Source: Xylanimonas ulmi (GTDB lineage: Bacteria > Actinomycetota > Actinomycetes > Actinomycetales > Cellulomonadaceae). From it: 64,000 nt of DNA. A model generated the notes under the pieces. That model saw only the letters and a program-made list of their open reading frames with translations, was not told the DNA's origin and ran no database searches. Made by a program: the position numbers and the translations under genes. The stretch covers positions 744,001 to 808,000 of the forward strand of contig NZ_SGWX01000001.1 of assembly GCF_004216535.1 (NCBI RefSeq), in the 5' to 3' direction. Of this stretch, positions 25,792-35,183 are shown piece by piece (position 1 is the stretch's first letter; each line of letters starts with the position of its first letter).

Positions 25792-27717
25792 ATGAAGGTC
25801 TCCTGGCGGCGGTTGCGCTCCACGACCCGGCTGATGGCGTGTGCGGTGGCGGCTTCGCTCGTCGTCGCGTTCGGGTGGGGGGCGGCGCCCGCCCGTGCTG
25901 ACGTCATCGACGACGCCATCAAGACGGTCACCGTCACGCCCGCCAACCCGAAACCCGGTCAGAGCCTGCGCCTCGATCTGACCTGGGCGGTTCCGGACAG
26001 CGCGACGGCCGGCGACACCTTCACCCTGGCGCTGCCCGGAGAGCTCGTCCGCATCACGACGGCCTTCGACCTGCCGGCCGTGGACGAGCACGGCGATCCG
26101 GTCCGGGACGCGAACGGCGCGCCGGTCGTGGCGGCGCGAGCCGTCGTCGAAGACGGCCTGGTGACGTTCACCCTCACGCAGTACGCCGACGAGCGGCAGA
26201 ACGTCCGCGGCACCGCGTTCTTCGAGGTCCGGCTCTCCTACGACGCGCAACCCGGGTCGACGGTCGTGGTCGAGTACGGGCTCGAGTCGACCATCGAGAT
26301 CGAGGTCGGCTCCTCGGGCGGCTCGGTCGAGAAGATCGACCGGACCAAGCCGTACAAGGGCGGCACATGGCGCGACCCGGGAAGCGGGATCACCGGCGCC
26401 GAGGGTGACTACCTGCAGTACTACGTGTCCTCGCCCGGCGGACCGCTGCAGACCGTCACGGTGGTCGACACGCTCGGGCCAGGGCAGGAGTTCATCTGCC
26501 CCGGCGACGACACGGCCCCGAAGGTCACCATGCCGCGGGTCTTGTTCTACGCGTTCGACCCCGCCACGGGCATGGTCCCGACCGGGACAGCGCCCGAGAC
26601 GCCGGAGCAGGTCGGCTCCGCGGTGACCATCGCGTGCGGCGCTGAGGCGGGCGCACAGCAGATGACGTTCACCGTCTCGCCGGTCCCGTCGGGCAGGTAC
26701 GCGCAGTTCGTGTACTGGGTGCGCGTCACCGACAAGACCCTCACGTCCTACTCGAACGCGGCGTCGGTGCGCACAAGCACGACCCAGGAGGGCGTGACGA
26801 CGACGATCGTGCGCAAGGACGCGGGCGGAACGGGGCTGGGGGACCAGTTCCCCTCGGCCGCCGTCACCGTCGACAAGACCGCTGACCCCGCGTCCGGGAC
26901 CACGGTGGGTCCAGGGCAGGTCGTCACCTACCGGCTCGCCTTCGACCACAGCGGGACGGGCGAGGCGCAGGTGGACTTCACCGATCGGCTCGGCGCTGTG
27001 CTCGACGACGCCGACTTCGTCGGGATCATCGACGACGGCGGCCTGAGCGTCGAACGCCTGGCCGACTCGCTCCACATCACGGGCGTCCTGAGCGCGGACA
27101 CACAGGTCGCGTACACGGTCCGGGTCAAGCCGGTCGGCGACGGCGCGGGCGACCACCTGCTGCGCAATGTCGTGGTCGCAGGCGACGAGCCCGACGGGCC
27201 CGGGACCGAACACCCCGTGCGCTATCTGTACGTCGCGAAGGTCGGCGATGACGGCGCGGCGCTCGCGGGCGCCCAGTTCGTGTTGAGGGCCGACGAGGCC
27301 CACGCGCCGGGCGCCGTGCTCACGGATCCGACGCTCGTCGCGGTCGAGGGCGAGACCGGCCTGTTTGTGACCGGCGCGATCGAGCCGGGCGCGTACTGGC
27401 TCGAAGAGGTCGCGGCGCCCGACGGGTTTGACCTTCTCGCGGCTCCGGTGCGCTTCGAGGTGGCCGAGGACGGCGGCGTGACGCTGACGGATCCCGCGGC
27501 GAGCACGCAGATCGCCGTCTCCGACTCCGGCGACGGCATGGGTCTGATCACCGTGACGGACCGGCGCACCCTCACGCTCCCGTTGACCGGCGGACCCGGA
27601 GACCTGGCCTTCTGGCTCTGCGGAGGCGCCGTACTGGCGCTGGTCGCCGCGGGACTCATCGCCGGACGCCGCACGGCGGGCGGCGGCTCCCGTCGCGCCC
27701 AGGCGGCGGACCGATGA
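25792..27717 (+). CDS. LPXTG-anchored pilus/adhesin protein (likely tip or accessory pilin)
   Basis: A 641-residue secreted surface protein. It has a signal peptide (residues 1-36, basic start then MACAVAASLVVAFGWGAAP, cleavage near ARA-DV), adhesin-like immunoglobulin/SdrG-type folds to about residue 350, two DUF11-like beta domains (VTVDKTADPASGTTVGPG), and a SpaA-type domain (about 478-570) ending in an E-box-like YWLEEVAAPDGF. The C-terminus has the sorting signal LPLTGG, a hydrophobic helix and a basic tail. The start is ATG 25792. It is the first gene of a pilin-pilin-sortase operon and overlaps the next frame. It is likely displayed on the wall or at the pilus tip. Confidence 0.88.
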   Translation: MKVSWRRLRSTTRLMACAVAASLVVAFGWGAAPARADVIDDAIKTVTVTPANPKPGQSLRLDLTWAVPDSATAGDTFTLALPGELVRITTAFDLPAVDEHGDPVRDANGAPVVAARAVVEDGLVTFTLTQYADERQNVRGTAFFEVRLSYDAQPGSTVVVEYGLESTIEIEVGSSGGSVEKIDRTKPYKGGTWRDPGSGITGAEGDYLQYYVSSPGGPLQTVTVVDTLGPGQEFICPGDDTAPKVTMPRVLFYAFDPATGMVPTGTAPETPEQVGSAVTIACGAEAGAQQMTFTVSPVPSGRYAQFVYWVRVTDKTLTSYSNAASVRTSTTQEGVTTTIVRKDAGGTGLGDQFPSAAVTVDKTADPASGTTVGPGQVVTYRLAFDHSGTGEAQVDFTDRLGAVLDDADFVGIIDDGGLSVERLADSLHITGVLSADTQVAYTVRVKPVGDGAGDHLLRNVVVAGDEPDGPGTEHPVRYLYVAKVGDDGAALAGAQFVLRADEAHAPGAVLTDPTLVAVEGETGLFVTGAIEPGAYWLEEVAAPDGFDLLAAPVRFEVAEDGGVTLTDPAASTQIAVSDSGDGMGLITVTDRRTLTLPLTGGPGDLAFWLCGGAVLALVAAGLIAGRRTAGGGSRRAQAADR

Positions 27718-27776
27718 GCCGCGCACGCCGTGCTCCCCAGCCACACACGCCCGATCCGAAGGAGAAGAAGGTGCAT

Positions 27777-29228
27777 ATGACGATCCGCCGCGGTCTGCGC
27801 AGCGCCGCCCTCGCCACGCTCATGGGCGCGCTCGCGCTCACGCTCGGTGCGGGGACGGCCCGCGCCGCGGACCCGAGCCCGGTGATCGACCCGAAGGCGA
27901 AGGGCTCGATCACGATCCACAAGTACGCGACGACGACCACACCGACGACGCCGGGGGATGGCGCCGTCCAGGAGGAGCCGGATGGCGTCGAGCCGATGGA
28001 CGGGGTCACGTTCACGGTCGCGCAGGTCCTCGGCGTGGACGGGGCCTACGACCTGACCACGAACGCGGGCTGGCGGGCGCTGTCCGGGCTCACACCTGAG
28101 GTCGCCCAGGCAGAACCGTTCGGGGTCGTGAGGCAGGTGACCACCGGGACGGACGGCCCGCAGGGCGTGGCGGTCGCCGCCAACCTGCCGGTGGGCGTGT
28201 ACCTGGTCACCGAGACCGTCTACCCCGCCGGCGCCACCGCCGCGAGCCCCTTCCTGATCACGGTGCCGATGACCGACCCGGGCGAGGGGACGGCGTGGCT
28301 CTACGACGTCCACGCGTATCCCAAGAACTCGATCGTCGGCGCGACCAAGACGGTCGACGACGACCCCTCGGCGCTGTTCCACGACGTGATGTGGACCATC
28401 GTCGCGGACATCCCCGACGTGCCCGTGATCGACACGTACCTGATCGTCGACATGCTGGACGCGCGCCTGGACTATCAGGACGCCACGGTGTCCCTGACCG
28501 GGCAGGCGCCGCTGGCGCCCGAGGACTACACGGTCGAGTTCCATCCGGCGACCAGCACGGTGGTCGTGGCGTTCACCGCGCAGGGTCTTGCGACGCTCGC
28601 GGACCGCAGCGCCGAGCAGGTCAAGGTCGTCATCGCCACCAAGGCGAATGCCACGGGGCAGATCCCCAACACCGCCATCGTCTACCCGAACGCGGCGAGC
28701 CTTCAGGCCGCGCCGGGCGAGCCCGGCGGCCCGGTCACAACCCCCGAGGTCGAGACCAAGTGGGGCTCGATCACGCTCGTCAAGCGGGCCGAGACCGAGC
28801 AGGGCGCCGTGCTCCCCGGAGCGCAGTTCGCGGTGTACCTCACGCAGGCTGACGCCCGCGCGGGGGTCAACGCGATCGCGACGGGCACGACGGGCGCCGA
28901 CGGCTCCCTGACCTTCACCGGCCTGCGGTACTCCGACTTCAGCGACGGCGTCCCGGTGGCGGTCGGCGACCCGGGCTACCAGTCGTACTGGATTGCGGAG
29001 ACCGCGGCGCCGGTCGGGTACACGCCGCTCGCGGAGCCGTTTGAGGTCGCTGTCGTCAGCGAGGGCGAGACGGTCCGCACCATCGTGAACCTGCCTGTCA
29101 CGACGGGCTTCGGGCTCCCGCTGACTGGTGGGGCGGGGACGGGGATGCTCCTGCTCGCGGGCGCGCTCATCATCGTCGGCATGGCCCTGCTCGTGACGCG
29201 TCGCCGTCGCCCGTCGGGCGAGGTCTGA
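27777..29228 (+). CDS. Major shaft pilin, isopeptide-forming, LPXTG type
   Basis: A 483-residue pilin of the SpaA/FimA class. It has a signal peptide (SAALATLMGALALTLGAGTA, cleavage ARA-AD), the pilin motif with its polymerising lysine in VHAYPKNSIVG (about residue 182), Ig-like domains with GSITIHKY and GSITLVKRAE starts, an E-box (YWIAETAAPVGY), and the sorting signal LPLTGG followed by a membrane helix and RRRRPSGEV. ATG 27777 is preceded by GGAG and AAGAAGG; an ATG at 27714 overlaps the previous stop but would put 21 polar residues before the signal peptide. The adjacent class C sortase should polymerise it. Confidence 0.92.
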   Translation: MTIRRGLRSAALATLMGALALTLGAGTARAADPSPVIDPKAKGSITIHKYATTTTPTTPGDGAVQEEPDGVEPMDGVTFTVAQVLGVDGAYDLTTNAGWRALSGLTPEVAQAEPFGVVRQVTTGTDGPQGVAVAANLPVGVYLVTETVYPAGATAASPFLITVPMTDPGEGTAWLYDVHAYPKNSIVGATKTVDDDPSALFHDVMWTIVADIPDVPVIDTYLIVDMLDARLDYQDATVSLTGQAPLAPEDYTVEFHPATSTVVVAFTAQGLATLADRSAEQVKVVIATKANATGQIPNTAIVYPNAASLQAAPGEPGGPVTTPEVETKWGSITLVKRAETEQGAVLPGAQFAVYLTQADARAGVNAIATGTTGADGSLTFTGLRYSDFSDGVPVAVGDPGYQSYWIAETAAPVGYTPLAEPFEVAVVSEGETVRTIVNLPVTTGFGLPLTGGAGTGMLLLAGALIIVGMALLVTRRRRPSGEV

Positions 29229-29234
29229 CGGCCT

Positions 29235-29277
29235 GGGGGTGGGGGACCGGTGACGGGTCGGTTCCCCACTCCCCGGT
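29235..29277 (+). terminator. Imperfect GC hairpin between pilin and sortase genes
   Basis: GGGGGTGGGGGACCG and the imperfect complement CGGTTCCCCACTCCCC can pair around a short loop about 6-50 bp after the pilin stop. It may act as a partial terminator that keeps sortase expression below that of the pilin, a common arrangement in pilus operons; this is inference. Confidence 0.4.
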
Positions 29278-29307
29278 CCCCCCGCACTCCGGCAGGAGGG
29301 CCCTGAG

Positions 29308-30348
29308 TTGGCATCGCGATCGAGTGGGGCCCACCACGCTGCGCCCCACCCGCGGCGGCAGGCGGGGCGACCGCACGCCCGGCGGCGCCTGCTGACGCTC
29401 GTGGGGGCGACGCTCGGAGCCGGGATCCTGTTCTTTCCGGCCGCGGCGGCATGGCTGTCCGCGTGGGCGCACGGCGCCGAGGTCGCGGGTTACGTCGAGA
29501 GCGTCACCCGCCTTCCCGAGCAGGCCAAGGCTGACGCGCTGCGCCGCGCGCGGGAGTTCAACGCGAGCCTCGCGCGCGCCTCGCTCGACGACCCCTACGC
29601 GCCGGGCTCCACCGCGCCCGGCGCGGACTACCTGGGCCAACTCGACGCGACGCAGGTCATGGCGCGTGTGAGCATCCCGGCGGTCGGCGTGGATCTTCCC
29701 GTCTACCACGGGACGAGCGAGCAGGTCCTCGCCCGCGGCGTGGGCCACCTGGTCGGCAGCTCACTGCCGGTGGGCGGAGCCGGCGCCCATGCCGTCCTGA
29801 CGGGGCACTCCGGGCGGGTCGAGGCGGACATCTTCGACGCCTTGCACGAGGTGCGGCTCGGCGACCGCTTCACCATCAGCGTGCTGGGCGAGGTGCTCAC
29901 CTACGAGGTCGATCAGATCCGCACGGTCGAGCCCACCGACACCGCGTCGCTGCTTCCCATCGCGGGCGAGGACCACGTGACCCTGGTGACGTGCACCCCG
30001 ATCGGGGTGAACTCGCACCGGCTCCTGGTGCGCGGCGTGCGCGTTCGAGGCCCGGACGCCCCCGTGGACCCGACCCTGACACTGCCCGCCGCAGGGCGCT
30101 CGCCGGGGTTCCCGTGGTGGGCGCTCGGCGTGATCGCCGTGCCCACGGCATTCGCCGCGGGATCGCGGCTGCGCGACGAGCCGGCGCCGCGCGGCCTGGC
30201 GGGGCGCCATGGTGGCCGTCGCGGCCGGCCGGCGCCACCCCGTCACGTCGGTGGGGGGCGCGGCCCGCGACACGGCGGCGCTCAAGGAGCGCGGCCTCAC
30301 GCCAGTCGCCTCACAGCGCCGCGCGCCGTCGCGCCCCGACACCGATGA
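29308..30348 (+). CDS. Class C sortase (pilus polymerase)
   Basis: A 346-residue membrane-anchored transpeptidase. It has an N-terminal membrane helix (LTLVGATLGAGILFFP, about residues 29-50), the lid motif DPY at 95-97 characteristic of pilin-polymerising class C sortases, catalytic His167 (TGHSG), Cys229 (LVTCTP) and Arg238 (NSHRLLVRG). A second C-terminal helix (FPWWALGVIAVPTAFAAG) follows. The start is TTG 29308 after GCAGGAGGG. The C-terminal 55 residues are Arg/Gly/Pro-rich, and the end overlaps the convergent glycerate kinase gene by 38 bp. It joins the LPLTG threonine of one pilin to the YPKN lysine of the next. Confidence 0.93.
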   Translation: MASRSSGAHHAAPHPRRQAGRPHARRRLLTLVGATLGAGILFFPAAAAWLSAWAHGAEVAGYVESVTRLPEQAKADALRRAREFNASLARASLDDPYAPGSTAPGADYLGQLDATQVMARVSIPAVGVDLPVYHGTSEQVLARGVGHLVGSSLPVGGAGAHAVLTGHSGRVEADIFDALHEVRLGDRFTISVLGEVLTYEVDQIRTVEPTDTASLLPIAGEDHVTLVTCTPIGVNSHRLLVRGVRVRGPDAPVDPTLTLPAAGRSPGFPWWALGVIAVPTAFAAGSRLRDEPAPRGLAGRHGGRRGRPAPPRHVGGGRGPRHGGAQGARPHASRLTAPRAVAPRHR

Positions 30349-31462
30349 GCCGCATGGTGGTGGCGGCGGCCTGCTCCAGGTTGGCCGGGCCTGTCGCGAG
30401 CGCCTCATCGAGGCTCATGGCGGATCGCGTGATGGGGACGATGGCGCTGACCCCGTGCTCGAGCAGGCGGTGCGCGCCGGGGCCGACCCGGCCGGCGAGC
30501 ACGACCGTCGGGACTCCCTGCGCGGCCGCCGCGCGGGCCACCCCGAACGGGGTCTTGCCGTGCAGGCTCTGGGCGTCGACCGAGCCCTCTCCGGTCAGGA
30601 CGAGATCGGCCCCCGCGAGGGCCGCGGGCAGCCGCGCCGCCTCCAGGACGACGTCGACCCCCGGACGCAGTTGGGCGTGCGCGCACGCCAGGAGAGCCGC
30701 CCCCAAGCCGCCGGCGGCCCCGGCCCCGGGCGCCTCGCACACCGGCCGCCCCGCGAGCTGGTCGAGCGCGGGGGCCAGGCGGGCGAGGACGGCGTCGAGC
30801 AACGGCACCTGCTGCTCCGTGGCGCCCTTCTGAGGGCCGTAGACCGCACTGGCCCCCGACGGTCCGAGCAGCGGATTGGTGACGTCGCACGCCACCAGCA
30901 CGTCGACGGCGCGCAAGCGTGGATCAAGGCCCGAGGCGTCGGTGGCCACGAGGCTGCGCAGGCCGGCGGGGCCTGGTGCGACGTCGTGCCCCGCCTCGTC
31001 GAGCAGACGCACGCCGAGGCACTGGAGCAGGCCGGCTCCACCGTCGTTGGTCGCCGAGCCCCCGAGGCCGACGATGACGCGTGCGGCGCCGCTGTCCAAC
31101 GCGTGGGTCAGCAGTTCGCCGACGCCGCGCGATGTCGCGTGCCACACGTCCCGCCGGTCGCGGGGCACGAGGTCGAGGCCCACCGCGGCCGCGACCTCGA
31201 TGATCGCGAGCCGCTCGTCGGCGACCCAGCCGTAGGAGGCCTCGACGGGCGCGCCCATCGGGCCGGTGACCCGCGCGGTGACGAGCGTGCCGCCCAGTGC
31301 GGCGACGAGCGCGTCGGTGGTGCCCTCGCCACCGTCGGCCATGGGCACGAGCACGCACTCGGCGTCGGGGACGGCGGCCAGGACCCCGCGCCGCATCGCG
31401 TCGGCGGCGTCGGCGGCGGACATGGACTCCTTGAACGAGTCCGGTGCGATCACGACCCTCAC
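30311..31462 (-). CDS. Glycerate kinase
   Basis: A 383-residue enzyme of the GlxK/GarK family. It begins with the typical MRVVIAPDSFKESMSAADAA, followed by PMADGGEGTTDALV, VGLGGSATNDGGAGLLQ, the CDVTNPLLGPSGASAVYGPQ block and GAGAAGGLGAAL. It phosphorylates D-glycerate to phosphoglycerate (2-phosphoglycerate in the E. coli enzymes). It is the promoter-distal gene of the glucarate operon, 80 bp after gudD, and provides the last pathway step into glycolysis. Its 3' end overlaps the sortase gene convergently. Confidence 0.94.
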   Translation of the reverse strand: MRVVIAPDSFKESMSAADAADAMRRGVLAAVPDAECVLVPMADGGEGTTDALVAALGGTLVTARVTGPMGAPVEASYGWVADERLAIIEVAAAVGLDLVPRDRRDVWHATSRGVGELLTHALDSGAARVIVGLGGSATNDGGAGLLQCLGVRLLDEAGHDVAPGPAGLRSLVATDASGLDPRLRAVDVLVACDVTNPLLGPSGASAVYGPQKGATEQQVPLLDAVLARLAPALDQLAGRPVCEAPGAGAAGGLGAALLACAHAQLRPGVDVVLEAARLPAALAGADLVLTGEGSVDAQSLHGKTPFGVARAAAAQGVPTVVLAGRVGPGAHRLLEHGVSAIVPITRSAMSLDEALATGPANLEQAAATTMRLIGVGARRRAAL

Positions 31463-31542
31463 GGTCGCCTCCTATCGACGAGCGGGCCGCGGCGGCCGGG
31501 TGGAAGGTGGGAGCACAGTTCCCGGCCGCCGCGACGTCGGTG

Positions 31543-32871
31543 TCAGCGCACGAGCGCGGGCCGCTTGTTGTCGAACGTCCACCCGGGGATGAGGTACTGC
31601 ATCCCGACGGCGTCGTCACGGGCGCCCAGGGCGTGCTCCTTGTACAGCTTGTGCGCGGCCAGGACCTGGTCGAGGTCGACCTCGACGCCCAGCCCCGGCG
31701 TGTCCGGGATGGCGACCTCGCCGTCGACGATCTGCGGCGGATCGACCGTCAGGCGCTCAAGGCCCTCCTGCCAGATCCAGTGCGTGTCGAGCGCGTTGTA
31801 CTCGCCGGGGGCCGCGGCCCCGCAGTGGGCGACCATCGCAAGCGAGATGTCGAAGTGGTTGTTGGAGTGGCAGCCCCAGGTGAGCCCGGTGTCGTGGCAG
31901 AGCTGGGCCACGCGCACCGAGCCCTGCATCGTCCAGAAGTGCGGGTCGGCCAGGGGAATGCTGACCGACTGCAGCAGCAGCGAGCTGGTCATCTGCCGCC
32001 AGTCCGTCGCGACCATGTTCGTCGCGGTCGGCAGTCCGGTCGCACGGCGGAACTCGGCGAGGATCTCGCGGCCCGAGAACCCGCCCTCGGCGCCGCACGG
32101 GTCCTCGGCGTAGGCGAGGTCGCCGACCAGAGGCTTGCACAGGCGCACGGCCTCGTCCAGCGACCAGGCGCCGTTGGGGTCGATGGTGATCCGGGCGTCG
32201 GGGAACCTGCGCTTGAGTGCGAGGACCGCCTCGATCTCCTCCTCGCCCGGCAGCACGCCACCTTTGAGCTTGAAGTCCTGGAAGCCGTACTTGTCGTAGG
32301 CCGCCTCGCCGAGCCGCACGATCGACTCGGGGGTCAGGGCCTCCTCGTGCCGCAGCCGGTACCAGTCGGTGTCGCTGTCGGGCTCGCGCTCGTAGTCGAG
32401 GTCGGTCTTGCCGGGGTCGCCCAGGTAGAACAGGTAGCCGAGCGTCTTGACCGACGTGCGCTGCTGACCGTCGCCCAGCAGCGCCGCGACGGGCACCCCC
32501 AGATGCTTGCCGAGCAGGTCGAGGTAGGCCGACTCGATCGCGGTCACCGCGTGCACGGTGGTGCGCAGGTCAAAGGTCTGCAGCCCGCGGCCGCCACTGT
32601 CGCGGTCGGCGAAGCGTCCGCCGATGGCGCTCAGGACGTTCTTGTACTGCCCGAGCGACGAGCCGATCACGAGGGGGAACGCGTCGGAGATGGTCGAGGT
32701 GATCTTCTGCCCGCCGGGCACCTCGCCGACGCCGCGGTTGCCGGCGGAGTCCTCAAGGATGACGACGTTGCGGGTGAACCAGGGGCCGTGCGCCCCCGAG
32801 AGGTTGAGCTCCATGCAGTCGCGACCCGCGACGGGGTAGACGTCGGCCTTGACGATCGTTGGTGTGGTCAT
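31543..32871 (-). CDS. gudD: D-glucarate dehydratase
   Basis: A 442-residue enolase-superfamily enzyme. Catalytic features are KLK at residues 201-203 (DFKLKGG), the metal ligands DPNGAW (231-236) and EDP (256-258), and [12 protein letters not shown] with His335 and His339, all placed almost exactly as in E. coli GudD. It dehydrates D-glucarate to 5-dehydro-4-deoxy-D-glucarate. Its ATG overlaps the garR stop by 4 bp. The operon supplies uptake (GntP), cleavage (DapA family), reduction (GarR) and phosphorylation. Confidence 0.96.
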   Translation of the reverse strand: MTTPTIVKADVYPVAGRDCMELNLSGAHGPWFTRNVVILEDSAGNRGVGEVPGGQKITSTISDAFPLVIGSSLGQYKNVLSAIGGRFADRDSGGRGLQTFDLRTTVHAVTAIESAYLDLLGKHLGVPVAALLGDGQQRTSVKTLGYLFYLGDPGKTDLDYEREPDSDTDWYRLRHEEALTPESIVRLGEAAYDKYGFQDFKLKGGVLPGEEEIEAVLALKRRFPDARITIDPNGAWSLDEAVRLCKPLVGDLAYAEDPCGAEGGFSGREILAEFRRATGLPTATNMVATDWRQMTSSLLLQSVSIPLADPHFWTMQGSVRVAQLCHDTGLTWGCHSNNHFDISLAMVAHCGAAAPGEYNALDTHWIWQEGLERLTVDPPQIVDGEVAIPDTPGLGVEVDLDQVLAAHKLYKEHALGARDDAVGMQYLIPGWTFDNKRPALVR

Positions 32872-33779
32872 GAGAGGTGTCCTCCCCGGCGCAGCTGCGT
32901 CGCTGCGGCCGACTCGTAGGTGCGGAGCAGGGCCGAGTGGTCCTCGGCCTCGTAGCCGTGTGCCTTGAGCTCGGTCATCAGCTCGAACACGGCGGCGGTC
33001 AACGGCATCGGCGAGGCGTGCTCGTGCGACGTGGCGATGACGTTCGTCAGGTCCTTCAGGTGCAGGTTGATCCGGAATCCGGGGGCGAAGGAGCGGTCGA
33101 GCATCATGGGCGCCTTGGCGCTCATGACGTTGGAGCCGGCCAGGCCGCCGGAGATGGCCGAGACGACGGCCTCGGGGTCGACGCCGGCCTTCTGCGCCAT
33201 GACGAGCGCCTCGGCGACCGCGGCGATGTTGACGGCGACGATGGCCTGGTTGGCGAGCTTGGCGATATTGCCCGCGCCGATGTCGCCGACCCTGACCACC
33301 GAGGAGCCCATCGCGCCCAGCACGTCACGGCAGGCGTCGAACGTCTCCTGCGGCCCGCCGACCATGAACGACAACGTCCCGGCGACGGCGAACGGCTCGC
33401 CGCCCGAGACCGGTGCGTCGAGCATCGGCACCCCCCTCGCGGCGAGGGCGCGCGCGACCTCTCGCGAGACGGCAGGGGCGATCGAGCTCATGTCGACGAA
33501 GGCCAGGCCAGCGTGGACGCCCTCGATGACGCCGCCGTCGCCGAGCACGACCTCGGTGACCTGAGGGGAGTTCGGGAGCATGGTCAGCACGAGGTCGGTC
33601 CGTTCGGCGACCTCGCGGGGGGTGGTCGCCGCCGTCGCGCCGAGTGCGACGAGCTCGGCGACCGCCTGGGCGTTGGGGTCCCTGACGACCAGGTCGTGCC
33701 CGGCGGCCAGGAGATTCTTCGCCATGGGCTTGCCCATGATGCCCAGGCCGATGAATCCGATCTTCACGGTCTTCTCCAC
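32868..33779 (-). CDS. garR: 2-hydroxy-3-oxopropionate (tartronate semialdehyde) reductase
   Basis: A 303-residue beta-hydroxyacid dehydrogenase. Features are the NAD-binding [16 protein letters not shown] at residues 8-23, substrate-binding DAPVSGG at 121-127 and catalytic Lys174 (GNIAKLANQ). The C-terminal helical domain includes NLHLKDLTN. It reduces tartronate semialdehyde to D-glycerate, linking the aldolase product to glycerate kinase. It overlaps gudD by 4 bp and follows the permease gene by 13 bp, which confirms operon membership. Confidence 0.94.
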   Translation of the reverse strand: MEKTVKIGFIGLGIMGKPMAKNLLAAGHDLVVRDPNAQAVAELVALGATAATTPREVAERTDLVLTMLPNSPQVTEVVLGDGGVIEGVHAGLAFVDMSSIAPAVSREVARALAARGVPMLDAPVSGGEPFAVAGTLSFMVGGPQETFDACRDVLGAMGSSVVRVGDIGAGNIAKLANQAIVAVNIAAVAEALVMAQKAGVDPEAVVSAISGGLAGSNVMSAKAPMMLDRSFAPGFRINLHLKDLTNVIATSHEHASPMPLTAAVFELMTELKAHGYEAEDHSALLRTYESAAATQLRRGGHLS

Positions 33780-33792
33780 TTCGGGGTCGGGT

Positions 33793-35112
33793 TCAGACGA
33801 AGAGGTCCAGCAGCAGGACGCCGCCGAGCCCGAGGATCGCCAGAACGGTCGTGTAGCTGGTGCGGGACTTGAGGGCCTGCGTGACGGTCAGGCCGAAGTA
33901 CTCCTTGAACATCCAGAAGCCCGGGTCGTTGACGTGGGAGAACGCGATCGAGCCGCACGAGGTGGCGAGCACCATGAGCTCGGGGGAGGCGCCCGTGGCG
34001 CCCACGAGCGGGGCGGCGACTCCGGCGGCGGTCACGACCGCGACCGTGGCCGAGCCGAGCGCCACACGCAGGATCACCGCGATGAGCCAGGCGAGGATGA
34101 TCGGGTTGATGGCCCAACCCCCGGTGACGTCGGCGATGTAGTCCGCGATGCCGGCCTCGACCAGGACCTGCTTGAACGCGCCACCGGCGCCGATGACCAT
34201 GAGGATCATGGCCATGGCCTTGGCCGACGACGAGCATGAGTCGGCGACCTGCTGCAGCGAGCGGCCGGCGCGCGGGCCGAACATGTAGATCGCGATGAGC
34301 AGGGCCAGGAGCATCGCGATCGGCGCGGCGCCGAAGAACCGCACGACGCCGATGCCGGCCGCGTCCGGCGCGATCAGCTCGACGATCGCGGCGCCGGCGA
34401 TGAGGACGACGGGGAACAGCGCCACGGCCACGGAGATCCCGAGCTTGGGCATCTCGTCGTCGCCGAAGAGCTTCTCGGAGACCAGGCCGGTGGGGATCTC
34501 GGGGTTCATCTTGCGGATGAACGCCAGGCGGGGCCACACGAGCGCGATGAAGGCGCCGATGGGCACGGCGAAGATCAGCCCGTAGGCGAGCGTCATGCCG
34601 ACCGAGGCCTCGTACATGCCCGCGACGGCGGTCGGTCCGGGGTGCGGCGGCAGGAAGCTGTGCATCGTCGACAGGGCGATCGACATCGGCAGGCCGACCC
34701 ACAGCAGGTTCGCCTTGGTGGCGCGCACGAGCGTGAAGGCCACCGGCACGATGATCACGAAGGCGACCTCGTAGAACATGGTGACGCCCACGAGCATGGC
34801 CGTGACCACCATCGCGACCTGGACGCCGCGCGGGCCGAACGCGTCGACCATCTTCAGCGCGATGCGCTGGGCGGCGCCGGCGTCGCCCATGACGCGGCCG
34901 ATCATGGCTCCGAGTCCGATGACGAGCAGGGTGCCGCCGAGTTGGCCGCCGATTCCGTTCTCGAGGATCTCAGGGATTTCTTCGATCGAGATTCCCTCGA
35001 TCAGACCGACGCCGATGGCGACGAGAAGCAGGGCGATGAAGCCGTTGAACTTGAGCTTCGTCATCAGGACGAGCAGGACCGCCACAGCGATCGCGACAAT
35101 GACGAGGGGCAT
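33793..35112 (-). CDS. GntP family sugar-acid permease
   Basis: A 439-residue membrane transporter with about 12-14 hydrophobic segments. Family hallmarks include FNGFIALLLVAIGVGLIEG near residue 28, GLGAMIGRVMGDAGAAQRIA, HSFLPPHPGPTAVAG near residue 151, and SFSHVNDPGFWMFKEYFG near the C-terminus (visible as IAFSHVNDPGFWMFKEYF). GntP proteins import gluconate and related acids by proton symport. Its place between the lyase and garR genes makes D-glucarate or galactarate the likely substrate here, though family membership alone would say gluconate. Confidence 0.9.
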   Translation of the reverse strand: MPLVIVAIAVAVLLVLMTKLKFNGFIALLLVAIGVGLIEGISIEEIPEILENGIGGQLGGTLLVIGLGAMIGRVMGDAGAAQRIALKMVDAFGPRGVQVAMVVTAMLVGVTMFYEVAFVIIVPVAFTLVRATKANLLWVGLPMSIALSTMHSFLPPHPGPTAVAGMYEASVGMTLAYGLIFAVPIGAFIALVWPRLAFIRKMNPEIPTGLVSEKLFGDDEMPKLGISVAVALFPVVLIAGAAIVELIAPDAAGIGVVRFFGAAPIAMLLALLIAIYMFGPRAGRSLQQVADSCSSSAKAMAMILMVIGAGGAFKQVLVEAGIADYIADVTGGWAINPIILAWLIAVILRVALGSATVAVVTAAGVAAPLVGATGASPELMVLATSCGSIAFSHVNDPGFWMFKEYFGLTVTQALKSRTSYTTVLAILGLGGVLLLDLFV

Positions 35113-35183
35113 GGCTCACGCTCCTTTGCGTGTCAGGGGGACTGGGGTGCTGGGGAACTGGGGTCGGGGGCGCAACGCGGCGT